A stretch of 64,000 nt of DNA from Bolinopsis microptera. Its lineage: Eukaryota > Ctenophora > Tentaculata > Lobata > Bolinopsidae. Below the pieces are notes generated by a model. It had not been told where the DNA came from. It saw only the letters and a list, made by a program, of their open reading frames with translations, and ran no database searches. Location: positions 3,991,902 to 4,055,901 of the forward strand of contig NC_087076.1 in assembly GCF_026151205.1 (NCBI RefSeq), given 5' to 3'. Shown piece by piece: positions 16,561-30,600 of this stretch. The translations under genes were made by a program, and so were the position numbers. Numbering within the stretch: the stretch's first letter is position 1; every line of letters starts with the position of its first letter.

Positions 16561-18615
16561 CGCTATATTTAGCAACAGAATTTCAAAATACGAGACCTTA
16601 TGTCGAAAACAATCACGGTCCCGGTCACATGTTAAACCTCGGTTTCTTTGTTACTTACTGTAGTAAAACTAGGATTTCCTTCCCCAAATAGGGCTTAACA
16701 TGTAAACAAAACCCTGATTTACCGCGGATGTTTCCTTCCCCAAAACTCCGCGGTGAATCCGAGTATTACTGTATTACGTAACAGGTGATTTTGTGGAGAG
16801 AGAGGCCAGCTCTGGCCGGTAACATTAAATTATTTGCAACGAATCCAATATTGCTGTTTATAGAGATCCCTGTTATTAATTTATGGCACCCGAAGATTTA
16901 TTAGATTTCAAGTCACGACAAATTGTGAGCTTTAAAATGCTTGAATCTTAAAATCTTAAAACCATAGATATCAACTATTTTGAGCAACACGCTGTGTTCC
17001 ATTCGAAAAGTATTCTAAACCCTTTTTAAACCGTGCTGTAACAATAAGCATAATACTATAATAGATGAAGGTTAAAAGGATGAGGGCTTTTAAAGCTATA
17101 TTAATATAGCATAGCTTAGTAATGACTCTCTCCTTAAAACGTAAGATGATCCAGCTTAGCCCCATTATTTATAGACAGATCAATATCAACCACTTTATTG
17201 TTACCTGGGGACCCCAGGCTATAATGTTCATAAACATAGAGCCTGATAGAGATTCGGCGGAATAACAGGCTGAGCGCCGCCCAGTAACTTTATTGCAATT
17301 TCAATTACGAATGAAATGATATGTGAGATTGGTTTGGATTGATAGTGCTATTAATTCTGCCCCAAAACGAAAGAACTTTCCCAGGAATATCATAACATTA
17401 TAGTCCACCACATATATCGATATTCCATTAAATATTAGGGAACAGTAATATAGGACCTTGCGACCACACGAAATATTGCGATATTAAAAAGTAACAGGCT
17501 CTCCACAATGAAGCAATCCCTCTGAGGAACTCACGAGGGGGCTTTTTGTACAATCTTGCAATGAATATGAACTGCACGGATCCAATATGAACTGTATGGT
17601 TGAAACCCAAAAACAAGCACAATTTGTACATTTTGATTTCATAGTAGAATTATTGTTTGAGTAGTTTACAGACGAACCGAGTGATTCTGTTTTTGGATAA
17701 ATAATATTTATGCTGTAATTATCTAACGGAAAGATCCACAGTTTCAATCATCAAAACCTGTAACATTATTGTGTTTAAGAGACCAGTAGGTTGATTACTA
17801 GCCACTAGTCGTGTAAAAAATAATTTGAGATGGATAAAGACTCGCGGGTCACAAAACTAACCACAGTAAACATTTTATAATTGTTTTTCACAATTAGTCC
17901 TTTAGTCGACCCGGGACAAAAGACCCTTTGAACATTCTTTACATTCTTAACGGCGGCCCCTAAAAAACTATCAGCTGCTCAGTGCTCCTAAATGCTAGTA
18001 TTTAATCACCGCAGCAATCATAACAGTATAACTATAATATTGTTTTTGATGACGGCTGCAATAACATTTGTCACTCGTCTTATAGTACAAAGCTTTGTTG
18101 AGGCTGTAAGTCTTTGAACTCTAAGCTTATTGTTATAGCGTTCTTGAAGTTGAAATTGTAACCTGCTTTGTCATCGCGAGGTTTTGTTATTTATTAGTAT
18201 TCTTGGTAAATGAGACAAGTGGGCCGAAGTGAACAACTCTTTACCATTCCTTATAGCATACAGAAAACTTACGCCTTACGATCACCTCCCAAAATTTAAC
18301 CGTCCTAAAATTAGGTCTCCAAAATTGAACGTTTCATTTTTAAAATAAATTTAGTGAAAATTTCAAATAGCTATTGATATGTCATGACGGATAAATGCTT
18401 AATATATATATATATTATATATAACAACGGTTTACAATTACAATGTGCAGAAAATGCAGCCAAAATAGCTTCCAATATTTGATTTGATAATTTCTTTTCA
18501 ACTGGTCAGGGGTATGTGTTATTTCTTAATTTAATTAAAAACAAAAAGTTAATTAAAAACAACAGTTTAATTAAAAACAATAACCAAGTTGAATGATTCG
18601 TCTGTGCAGGAGAGG
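16561..18615. other. Unassigned region upstream of the glypican coding start
   Basis: No coding exon recognised. It contains a copy of a dispersed repeat at 17185-17315 (see separate entry), an AT run at 18400-18425 and three copies of an 18-19-bp TTAATTAAAAACAA unit at 18530-18590. The promoter or a 5' UTR exon of the glypican gene may lie here. Confidence 0.35.
17185..17315. repeat. Dispersed repeat, copy 1
   Basis: The segment containing GGCTGAGCGCCGCCCAG, a GGCGGAAT motif and GTTCATAAACA matches 56990-57130 in the same orientation. Its core also matches 56236-56300 inverted. This marks an interspersed repeat family; no protein is encoded. Confidence 0.7.
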
Positions 18616-21600
18616 ATGGAACTGAGATGGGCACTGTACCGTGTGATGGCTCAATGTGGATTATTTGTCTGCATGGTTACTTCCTTTACTCCTCCGCAAG
18701 ACTCATGCTCTGAGATTGGAACTGTACTTACTGAACGCTTCCAGGTTGGTTTACAGATCATTTAAATAATATTTAGATAGAAACTAGTGCTCAAAATCAA
18801 AAGCAGCAGTAAGAATGAAACTATTGAGTATTGAACACCATGAAATGGCTTGCAACAATCATTCCAATATTTGCTTATTATGTTGACCAGACAAAGGAAA
18901 CAGTGAGATGTTGGGCGATCTCATCTTGCTGCTGAGGACCTGTGTCCTGTATTTTATGAGAGATAAATTTGACAGGTTGGAACCATTAGCCATGGCAGTT
19001 AACACTGACTATAGTAACTATAGTTACAGTTACTATAGTTACGAGCTGTCACTTGTGGAAGTGACACTAGCAGACTATTAGAAGTATTAGTTTTGAGTTA
19101 CTCTGCACTCGTACCAGTAACAAGTGACTTAAACTTAAGTTAGATCAAGTTTACCCCCCCCCCCCCACCCCTCATCCTCCTCAGTCCTCACGAACCCCTT
19201 TCTTTCAGAGACACACAAGTCCGGAGGAGATCCAGAACCTTTTCACCTGTAACAAAGGTCTTACCTGTTGCAACACCGTCTCAGAGTACTTCTTTGAAAA
19301 GAGGGTAACTGACGACTTCACTAAGTTCGCACTCTACACCCTCCACAGACGGATAGAGAGATTCAAGTTAGTTTTAAATGTTTAACGGACAAAACGGGGC
19401 GAATAACTCGACGCTATTAAAGGCTATTTTGTAATAATTTCTGAATGATTTCTAATTTTCAATCTAATTTTCAACCCCACAGTGTGGGCGCGTTCGCGGA
19501 GCAAGTAAACTGGGCAGTGTTTAGAGGACTGATAAAGCAGGTGGAGGACGGGTTACCCATATCCTACGAGCACTTCTTCGAGCTGGCTCTCTTCGAGATA
19601 GTGGCTATTAAACCAACCTGTATCAGACGTAAGGTTAGTTTATTTAAATGTTTCTAACTCATGTAATTATCGCCTGAAGTCTGAACTCTGAATCAGCTGC
19701 CAGCAATGTTTGTATGTTATCGATAATCAGATTCAACGAGTCAGAACAATTAAATAAACGGAAACTGTTATATGGACGGTTCAATTCAATAACCAATTGG
19801 ATATCCGGCTGAATCCGGATCTGTCCGAATAATATAAGATTAAAATCTAGTCCGGTTTTATATAAACAAAATACTGGATATCTATAACAAAATTTTACAA
19901 ATTGTAGGTTTATATTTATAATCTACCAAGACGCGCGCCTAGTTGTATGTTGTAGTTGGACTCGTCGACGGTCTTGTGTCTTGGATTTGGAACAAATATT
20001 TTACGAGTATCGCCAGTTAAGTTATTAAGTATCAAGCAGTCAAAAAGTATCAAATGAGCAAAAATGGTATCAAACGGCCAAAGATGGTTTCATATAAACG
20101 GAATTCAAATCAATAAACCTCCTGGTACTTGTCATAGACATTACATAAGGTTATTAGGAATTGCCCAATTTTGTTACTTGCGTGTCGTCAAAAGTCAAAA
20201 GTTCACAAATAATGAAAACACGCCCTACCCTCTAATGTACTTTTCTTTTAAACGTTATTATTAAAGATCTACGTCATGTAGTTATGAAATTTGTTTCCTT
20301 GAGAATCAAAGGCAACATATAAGTGCGGTGGGTGCAGAATCACACTATTGTCATTGACCTGATACAACACTTTTTCGCGTCATCGGCCGCTTTTCGTTCT
20401 ATAATTAGATTTGAGGTACCTGGTACCGCTGTGTACAAATACTATGAAATAGGATCAACATGCCCACACCTATGGTTAGAGTGAAATCCGGTTCTAAGAA
20501 TAAAACAAATTATGAAAAGAACCGGTCCCAGTTCCGATTCAAAAATTGATAACCGATCCAGTTCCTGTCCGGCTAATAAAAGTTATCGAAGTTGGTTGAA
20601 GTCACTTCAAGACGTCATGTTGAACCGAAAAGACTAGACGCAAAGAAAATATAAAAGTTAAGGATAACTTAACTAGAAGTGTGTTAAGTAATAAAACCTT
20701 TCGACTGTTACGCTCCCTAAAGGTAAAACATTCATACCGTCCATGAATTGCATGAGTACAATGTTCAATCGGAAGACCTACCGGAGCAATTTACAATATA
20801 ACCTCCCATTTAACGGAAGGAGTCCTATAACAACCGTTTATTTTTCAATCAGATTTTCTTTCTTCAGGAGGTCGTTAAGCTAAAGGAAGACGCTATGCCC
20901 GACATTATAAAACTAGTGAACAACATTTACGCCTATCAGAAGGGAGTTCAGGCGATCAACGTGACTTTACTGGTAAGTTCTTACTTTAACAGAGGAACAC
21001 TCACCAACAGATACTTACAGAGAGATTAGAACGGGAAATGAGAGTGACATTCGCTGTAACTCCGTATGATTGTTAACTGATGGGTACAAAAAATAGTGTC
21101 GGAAAGATATACTTTAACTCTGCGACCGGAAAATATATTTCATAGCAAAGCTGTGGGCAAATCGAACCTTTGGCTGATTTATTAATGATTAATTAGCAAA
21201 TTCACTATTACAATAGATTGTAAATCGAAATGATCCAGTTTGACTTTCTGAGTGGTTACATAGGATTGACGGTGTGAGCGCAGGTAGCAATTTCATTAAG
21301 CGAACTCAATACTCATAAGCTCATCACATTAACCTAACATGACTAAAATAGTAATATAAAGAGTGCAAGAATTTACTAAGTACAGTCACGGATTATAAGA
21401 GTTTCAATCCGTGACGTCACGGATTGGAACTCTTATAAACGGGATATATAACACAATGCTACTGCTAGTCGTAAGCGATACAATCTCGTTACATCATCAG
21501 TCTCCTGGTGCATAGCCATAACTTCAGATCTGAGGTGGGGTTGTGCAGTGTCCCACAGTGGGGTGGTGGTTGTGTCTCACAGTGGGGTGGGGGTTGTGTC

Positions 21601-24600
21601 TCACAGTGGGGTGGGGGTTGTGTCTCACAGTGGGGTGGGGGTTGTGTCTCACAGTGGGGTGGGCGTTGTGTCTCACAGAGGGGTGGGGTTGTCTCACAGT
21701 GGGGTGGTGTTGGCACTATAATGCCGATGAACAAAAATTAATAAATGGTATCATGGGGGGATAACGTGTTTGTTGTTTGTTTTTTTTTTGTTAAGGTAAA
21801 AGTAATTAAAACAACAAAAAAAAAACAAAAAAGGAAAAAAAAGGGGGAAAAAAGGAAAAAACCAATAAAATGATAAAAATATAGCTCAAAATCGAAATAG
21901 CTCAAAATGAATTTTTTGTTTTTTTTTTTTTTTTGTTACGGTATAAGTTTTGTTATGGTAAAAGTAAATTTTTTTAAAAGAACAAAAAAAAACAAAAAAA
22001 AAACAAAAAAAATACGTTATCCCCCCCCCCCCCCCCCCTATCATCTAGTCTTCTGTCTTAAATGTCCCTGAATTCTAAAGTTCTCTAAAAGAATTTTGAT
22101 TCGAAGCATTTGATGACAAAGTGAAAATGAGTCTCCATTTATAAGTTTAATAGTCACAGTAAGTAAGTAGAAGTTGTAACATTTTGACAGGGTTATTAAA
22201 ACATTTTGACAGAGTTATTAAAACATCCTCTTGCGAAGTTGTGATTATAGAGCATGATTCGCTTTCATTTAACATTTAGATGGACAGATATTATAAAAGA
22301 GCTCACGTTTTATGTTAACAGTTTGAGCTAGTACAAATTGTTTAATGTTTATGTAAGACGGTTATCTCCGGCAAAGACAGTTTGTCAACTTGTTGTTTCT
22401 GGTTCTGGTTTAAATGATCGGTTACCGGTTATTAAACCAACGAAGTTGATCTCAGTTTCCACTTAGCTATTTGATAGTTGCCAAATATCCCTAAAACCTC
22501 GGCATCCATCAGCAATCGTTTCACGAAATAAAACATTGCATCGTGAGATTAGTGTGACTCAGCTAAACACGATGACACTGGTTGAGGGTCATGGTATGAA
22601 ACTTTCGATTAATTGCCAAAAACTTGTCAAATCAGCGGAGAAGCTCTGATTAATACAAATCAAAATAACTGTAATAAACTGGCCTAGCTTTTAATATCGG
22701 TTATACTAACAAAGAGAGCACTTGATTCGCGCTAAGTGCTTGTTTTTACTCTAATATTGACACGGGATGATGAATGAGCTGCCCACTGACCACTCATCAC
22801 TGATAAATATAATAGTAAAGTAACATTGCGACTTATGATCATATAACATATCTTCACATGATCATCAATGTGATTCAGTTATCAGTATTCACATGATGAC
22901 GTCATCAGTTTTCACATGATGACGTCATCAGTATTCGCATGATGACGTCATCAGTATTCACATGATGAAGATGATAAACTGAAGTGAGAAATGCACTTCA
23001 GGCTACAGCATCACTACGTCCGTCGAAGAAGTGTTCTAACAACGTGAGTAAAGCTGGGATACCGCTAGATCTGACCTACCGACCTGCTGGCTGTCCTCTC
23101 TGCCTTGACAGCACTGCTCAAGCTAAGGTAAGATTTATCAAGATTCAACATGTTCAAATAATTTATTGAACGTACAAATAGTGACAACTTCTATAATTCA
23201 TTGCATACCCATCGGTTATATCACTATTAGATTTACTTGGACTGACCAGGATACATTATATAAGTCAATATCGTTTCTTCATTACCAGTACCCACCATAC
23301 CAGTAAGACTAAGATGACAGTATATGACCTGGAGATATAATATGGTGTTTTATCTCAGGTTTGCAGAGACCTGTGCCTCAACGTAGTCCGTGGCTGCTAC
23401 GCCTCCATCTTGCTCTACAAGGACCTGTACTCACAGCTCATTAAGAAGATGGATGAGATCTACTTCACCCTAAACTACCATCTGGAAATGCAAAACGGCA
23501 GCCTCTTCTCTTTCATGGGGAAAATTGACAAGTATTTGAAATCGGTGGATTTCACAAGAAGCTGTACAGACAGAGACTTCGGTAAAAAGAGGAGGAGAAA
23601 GAGACAAGGAGGAAGCGGACCTGACTTGTCTCATTTCGAGAACTACTTTTCCAAGACGCTGGATTTAGAAAGTGCTATAGTTGATCCAGCCACGTTACCT
23701 TGCGCAGGATCTAACAACACTACTCCTTGCTGGAATGGAGATGGAATGGGTAAGTTTATTTAGTTCAAATGTTAATTTTCCGGTAAATCTAACGCTCGGT
23801 ATATTGAGGGTTTACTGTAGATAATTTTACGTGCTTTAGTAAAGCAGTGAAGCATAAAGGTAGGTCGATTGGCAACCGCGCTGCTACTTCCTTAAACAAT
23901 TTTATAGACGTCGTTTTACTGGACAAGCAGTTTCTCAATAAAAATGTCATCAGTTATTATTGCCATGGGCTATTGAAGTACTGGGAGATATTGACGTGGT
24001 CGTTAAACAAATTTTCGAATTTTATTTGCCTTTTGGATGAATTCAGAGGTTGCGAAACCGTGATGAAATAATAATAATTAAATGTCAGTTCTTTATTTTG
24101 TTCCCATCACTTGTAGTTGTAGTAACTTCCTTATTTGACACTTACTGGCAGATCAATCAACCTAGTACCACTACTGCGATGCTAGGAGTAACTTTCTAAA
24201 TTCATGGTGACATTTCTATTAATGAGGCTATCAGTATAATCACATTCATTTGCGATTGAAATCGTTTGGATGGCTCGGATTGCCTGTTCAGTCAACAATT
24301 ATATATTGACACGTTCATTGAAGTTTGAGGAAATTGGTAAATTTCTAAAACAGCGTTTTTGACGATAGTGGTTTAATTTTAACATATATTAATCTAGCGT
24401 GTTCATAAGTTCTGAACATTAGCCACGTGACCCATACTCCCATATGCACTGCTCAAAAATAAAATGTATTGCTATTAGGCACTATTATGTAAAAAATGTC
24501 ACATTTTTGTGACATTGTTTACCATAGCTGCCCAATTAGCATTTTTTGGTCTAAAATATAGTAGATTAGGTCAATCTAACAATTATGATACAATGTAGGC

Positions 24601-27600
24601 CTAAAGGGCAGTGATCGAACGGCTTTAAGGCAACATTTCGTAAACTTTGTCACACTCAGAATACGAGACCTCTTATCTACTGTGAGGTGTCCTCAAAACC
24701 CTTTCAACTCATTATTTGATAGTTCTTCTGCCAATCATAGCCATAAAATATGTTGTTTTGAAAAGTTAACAAAAACATGCACTTGGCTATTGGGAAATGA
24801 TGTAAATTCTGTCACATTATATGGAATTTGAAATTCTGGGTGAATTTCCGAAATCATTTATATCTGATTTTGGTTTGGAAGGCGGGAAAACTCTATATGA
24901 GGACGATACACGGATACAGTTGATTGAAGTTTAGGGCAGTTGATGTAAACATCGTCACAAAATGATACGAAATCGTAAATGGACACGTTCATGTTGAAGT
25001 TTAAGGATATTGGTAAACCAAAAAATATAGCGTGTTCAGAAGTTCTGGACATTAGCCACGTGACCCATACTTCCATATACACGGCTCAGAAATACAATTT
25101 ATTGTTTTTAGGCACTATAATGTAAAAAATGTCACATTTTTGTGACTGTGTTAACCATAGCTGCCCAATTAGCATTTTTTGGTTTAAAATATAGTAGATT
25201 AGGTCATTCTAACAATTTACAATTATGATACAACATTTGGCTAAAGGGCAGGGATCGAACGGTTTTAAGGCAATATTTCGTAAACTTTGTCACACTCAGA
25301 ATACGATACCTCTTTTCTACTGTGAGGTGTCCTCAAAACCCTTTCAACTCATTATTTGATGGTTCTTCTACCAATCATAGCCCTAAAATATGTTGTTTTG
25401 AAAAGTTAGCAAATACATGCACTTATTGGGAAATGATGTAAATTCTGTAACATTATATGGAATTTAAAATTTTGGGTGAATTGCCGAAATCATTTATATC
25501 TGATTTTGATTTGGAAGGCGGGAAAACTGTATATAAGGACGATGCACGGATAGAGCTGATTCAAGTTAAGGGCAGTTGATGTACAAATTGTCACAATAAT
25601 AATAAGGGCAGTTGATATGAAAGAAAATCTATCTAACTAATGCAATGGCTGATGTGACGAAATTTACATTTCTTGACCCTATTTTGAAGAAACATGCCTC
25701 GATTAGGATTCAATATTCTTCCAGGAATTATTAGTAGGTTATTATTCAGCAAATCAGAACTCAAGTTTAACAATTCTGAGTTTAATTTTACTAAGTTACC
25801 GAGATGTGACGAAATTCACTTTTCCTGCCCCAACAGTATAATTTCAATGTGATGAAAAATGGGCATGGGTTCAATATTTCCTTATCTCTGAATTAATCAT
25901 TTCAAACTATAATTAGGACTGTTGATGTGAAAGAAAGTGTATCTAAATTTTACAATGACGTATGTGACAAAATTTACATTTCTTGACCCTATTTTGAAGA
26001 ACCATACCCCGATTAGAATTCAATATTCTTCCATGAATTATTAGTAGGTTATTATTCAGCAGATCATCAGAACTCAAGTTTGACAATTCTGAGTTTAATT
26101 ATACTAAGTTACCGAAATGTGACGAAATTCACTTTTTCTGCCCCAAACGTATAATTTCAATGTGATGAAAAATGGGCATGGGTTTCTATATTTCCTTCAT
26201 CTCTGAATTAATCATTTCAAACTATAATTAGGACTGTTGATGTGAAATAAAATGTATCTAAATTTTACAATGACGTATGTGACGAAATTTACATTTCTTG
26301 GCCCTATTTTGAAGAACCATACCCCGATTAGAATTCAATATTCTTCCAGGAATTATTGGTAGGTTATTTTTCAGCAAATCAGAACTCGAGTTTAACAATG
26401 CTGAGTTTAATATCACTAATTTACCGAAATGTGACGAAATTTACTTTTCCTGCCCCAACAGTATAATTTCAATGTGATGAAAAATGGGCATGGGTTTCTA
26501 TATTTCCTGTATAAATCCATTCCAACTATAATAAGGGCAGTTGATATGAAAGAAAATCTATCTAACTAATGCAATGGCTGATGTGACGAAATTTACATTT
26601 CTTGCCCCTATTTTGAAGAATCATACCTCAATTAGTATATAATGTTACTTTATCACCATCACTATGTCGATAAATTAGTTATTTTGCCAACACGGAGCAA
26701 ATAAAGTTATAATATTTTTTTTGTGACGAAATTTACAAATTTTTACCCTGTTCAGGTGTTGAAATTTATCCAATGTTAACATATCACTGCCATATAATAA
26801 TTTATATGACCGGCGTATGGTTGAAATATTGTTAATTGATTCATAGTACGTAATATAGGGTGTTTAAGTTGGTATACTAATATTTACTCAATTTCACACA
26901 TGTTGAGATATCATACAAATTTATGTGACTAAATTTACCTATTTCTGCCTTCTGTATTTGTATTTGCCTATAACAATGAAATATGTGAACAATTCCAAAC
27001 ACATTCAGCTCACAAAATAATGCTAGACTATTCGGCATTTCTTGTCAGGATGTCATAAACATCCCTCATATAAATTTTTTAAATGTGTGACGGAGTTTAC
27101 ATGGTGCTACCATTTAAGGAAAAAAGTCGCTAAATATGTAGATAATAGTCATATACAGCTATTCTATGAATTGGAAATTCGAAAATTTGGTCAAACACGG
27201 CAACAAGGGGTCCATATAAACTCCGTCACGTTTTTATAATGTGACAAAGTTTACAACTCACTGCCGGCCGCATTTGAGCGATATCTTATCGTCTGATAAA
27301 GATATCGTTATGCGACAAAGTTTATCTAGAGGATGAAACGATTATCTTAGGGTTAGAGGGTTTATATAGTTTCATAGTGTGACACATTTTACATCATCGT
27401 GCCATTCAGTAGGGTCACTAATATTTACCAATATCCTCAAACTTCAATGAACGTGTCCATATATATAAAATATATATATATACAAATATATATATATATA
27501 TATATCCTCGCTCCGTTTGTCATCCGACATCTTTTTATGAGATTTTAGTTTGTTTTCAGTAACATTTATCATTATGAGTCCCCCGATGCCTAAATTGGAC

Positions 27601-30600
27601 AACTTAGCAGTTAGATCAGTTAGGGCATCTTGTCAATTGAGATACTTACAGACTACGAGACACCACGGTAATATCCCTAGAGGTATTGCTACTCAAATCA
27701 ATTTTAGGTGTGCAGTTAAAGACACTTTTTATGTAGAATCCTGTAAAGCGCTTAATCAGTTACAGAAATCAAGAATGCTAGACTTAGTCATAGATAATCA
27801 AGTAATCAGGTCTCAGACTTTGCGTAAAAGCTTTTATAGTTTCAAAAACTGCATCAAATCTGCACTTCCCCCATCAGATCATGAAAATTTAGAGAATCAT
27901 TTATCTAATTTAATGCATAAGGAGAAACTTGATCTAACCAAGCGTCATGAATCTAAGTTGAAGAGAGATAAGGACTATGCTATTTATGTTGCACCTTCAT
28001 ATGTGGATAATGCTAAACCTGTGAAGAAGAGGAGAAGAAGGAAGAGAAAAAAGATTAATCGTACCACATCCCACAGACATCAGAGGACGTTAATCAAAGG
28101 TACTCTTCCCAAGGATGAAGACTTGTCAATGGAAAACATGTCCAGAACAGTTGTAAATCTTACAGACAAAGAGCTTAGTAAAGAGCAACTCTATGTCTTT
28201 TTCTTGTCTCACAAGTTTGCACCTACACCTCCCCTACCAGATCTAAGCCGCTTCGAGAACGATCTGTGTAGATGGTTTTCTAAAATGAGAGCTAAAGTTG
28301 TATTTGATAGCTTTAAATGTGGACCCAACAAAGCAGATAAGAGAGTTACTGACATGGAACGTTGTCTTATAAAGACTGATGCATTACGTACTTTCGAATC
28401 TTGTAAAAACCCTGCACTTGAGGCATTTATAAAATGCTGCAGAGCAGAAGTAGACCTCCACAGGCCAACTCAGAAATTCGTCTCACCAGATAACATCGCT
28501 GCGCCCATCAGAGCAGCTCTCAAAGAAGTCAAAGGTTGGAAAGACATTGTAATCAGACCATTCGATAAAGGAGTAGGATTCTTCCTTCTTAGTGAAGAAG
28601 ATTATATTCAACGAATAGGTGTACATTTAAATGATAGATCTGTATATAGTATTGTAAATAATGTAGATGATTTAGTTGTAGAATTGATTGATAAAATTTC
28701 GAATTGGACAATTGAGTTTAAAGATGAATTAGGTATGTCCAAGAAGGTCAAGGAGTGGGTTATTCCATGTACTGAGCTTAACCAGCCTGGAAACATTTAC
28801 CTGAATCCCAAGGCACACAAACCACCTTTGTATCCTGGGAGGATGATTACCACCGGCTGTGGTTCATACATTGAAAACCTTTCTGCCTTGACTGCGTATG
28901 AATTGAAGAAGGCTACTTTGAATTATAGAATTATTGATACCCCTCACTTTCTGAGGAAGATTGATAGCCTGAACGAGTCTAGCATATTGTTGGGAAAGGA
29001 GGTTATACATGTTGCCATCGATATATCTAACATGTTTACCAACATTCCTAGGGATATGGGGATCCAACAATGCACTAAGCACCTGAATAAAAGGAGTAGT
29101 GGTGATCAATTGTTTAGTACAGAATGCATTATTAGTGCACTAGAAATTACTCTTGATTACAACATTGCTTCATTTAACGGTATAACATACCGCCAGGAGC
29201 GTGGAGCAGCGATGGGTCCTAAGAACTCATGTGAGTATGCTGATTGTGCTATGGATAAGATTGATATTTTAGTTAACGAAGGAGATCTAGAATATGGCCC
29301 GCCTCATAGACCAGCATTCTGGGGTAGATTACGTGATGACATTTATATGGCTTGGCCCGGTACTGTTGAGGAATTATTACAATTCATGGAATGGCTCAAT
29401 AGTATCCACCCAAACCTTTTGTTTACTTACGACTACTCTAGGGACGGCGTTGAGTTTCTAGACACCTATGTCTATGCTGTTGGTGATGTTGTCCACACCA
29501 AACTCTACTCTAAACCTAGTGACACCCACTGCTACCTTATCCCCACGTCATGCCATAGGAACCATGTTGTAAAAAACATACCTTTTGGAGTGGCGAGGCG
29601 GGTGAGACAGAACAACAGTGAAGACACTAACTTCTTGGAGCAGAGAGAGGTCTATACACGTTACCTCCTAGCCCGAGGTTATCATTCCAGTATTATAGAA
29701 GATGCCTTTAACAAATTTAGTGATATAGCTAATAGGAAAAACTTGTATACCCTTAAAGACAAGGATGAGTCGACTGCCTGTTTAATACCCATGGTGATGG
29801 ATCAAAATCCAGCACTTCCCAACATGGGGGGCATTATCCATAAGTATAAGCACCTTCTCAACCTTGATCCGGCCCTGAAGAAGCTGGTACGTGCGGACAG
29901 TGTATTCGTGAGTCATCTATCGCGATCGGTGGCATGCTTGTACACAATAAGTACCGTGCCAGTGGAACTTTAAACTGTGATAATGAGAGAGAAACAACTG
30001 CAAGCCAGATCCAGGAACCAGACTCCGAAAGTCTAAGGGCGGTTCCCGGGGCTGTCGACCCAGGGTGCCATGCTTGTGGTAAATGTTATGTTTGTAAGCA
30101 AAATGTCCTGTCCCCCTGTTCCAATTTTAGTAGTCACCATTCTAAACAAGTTTTCCCTATAACTAAGTATATATCTTGTCAGAGTTATAACCTCATTTAT
30201 TTAATGGAGTGTAAGACTTGTAAACAGTCGTATGTCGGTTATACTACCTCAAATCTCCCTAAGAGATTCTCTAACCATAAGAGTCACATAAAGAAAGGTA
30301 TAAGAAGTTGTAAATTAGTCTTAGTTGTAGTGAACGCTGAACTCAGTCGTACTGAACGTACGTTCCAATCATTTTGTAGTGAACGTTTGTGAACGTTAGT
30401 GAACGTTAGTCAATATTTTGATAATTTTTCCGATAGTTTTTAACTTTAGATTAAGATGGATATAATGAGATAAAACCATGTTGTCGGAATTAGACAGTAA
30501 ATAAACAATAATGAATAAACAGAAGTCACTAGTATTGAGTATAGCAAATATAAGTAATGAAATTATATTGCTCCTTAATTCGTGAATTGTTCATAAGACG

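Noticed and set aside
24858-25082. 74-aa minus ORF in the 3.2-kb TIR element as a possible transposase remnant
   Set aside because: No transposase motif, and the second tandem block has stops at equivalent sites.
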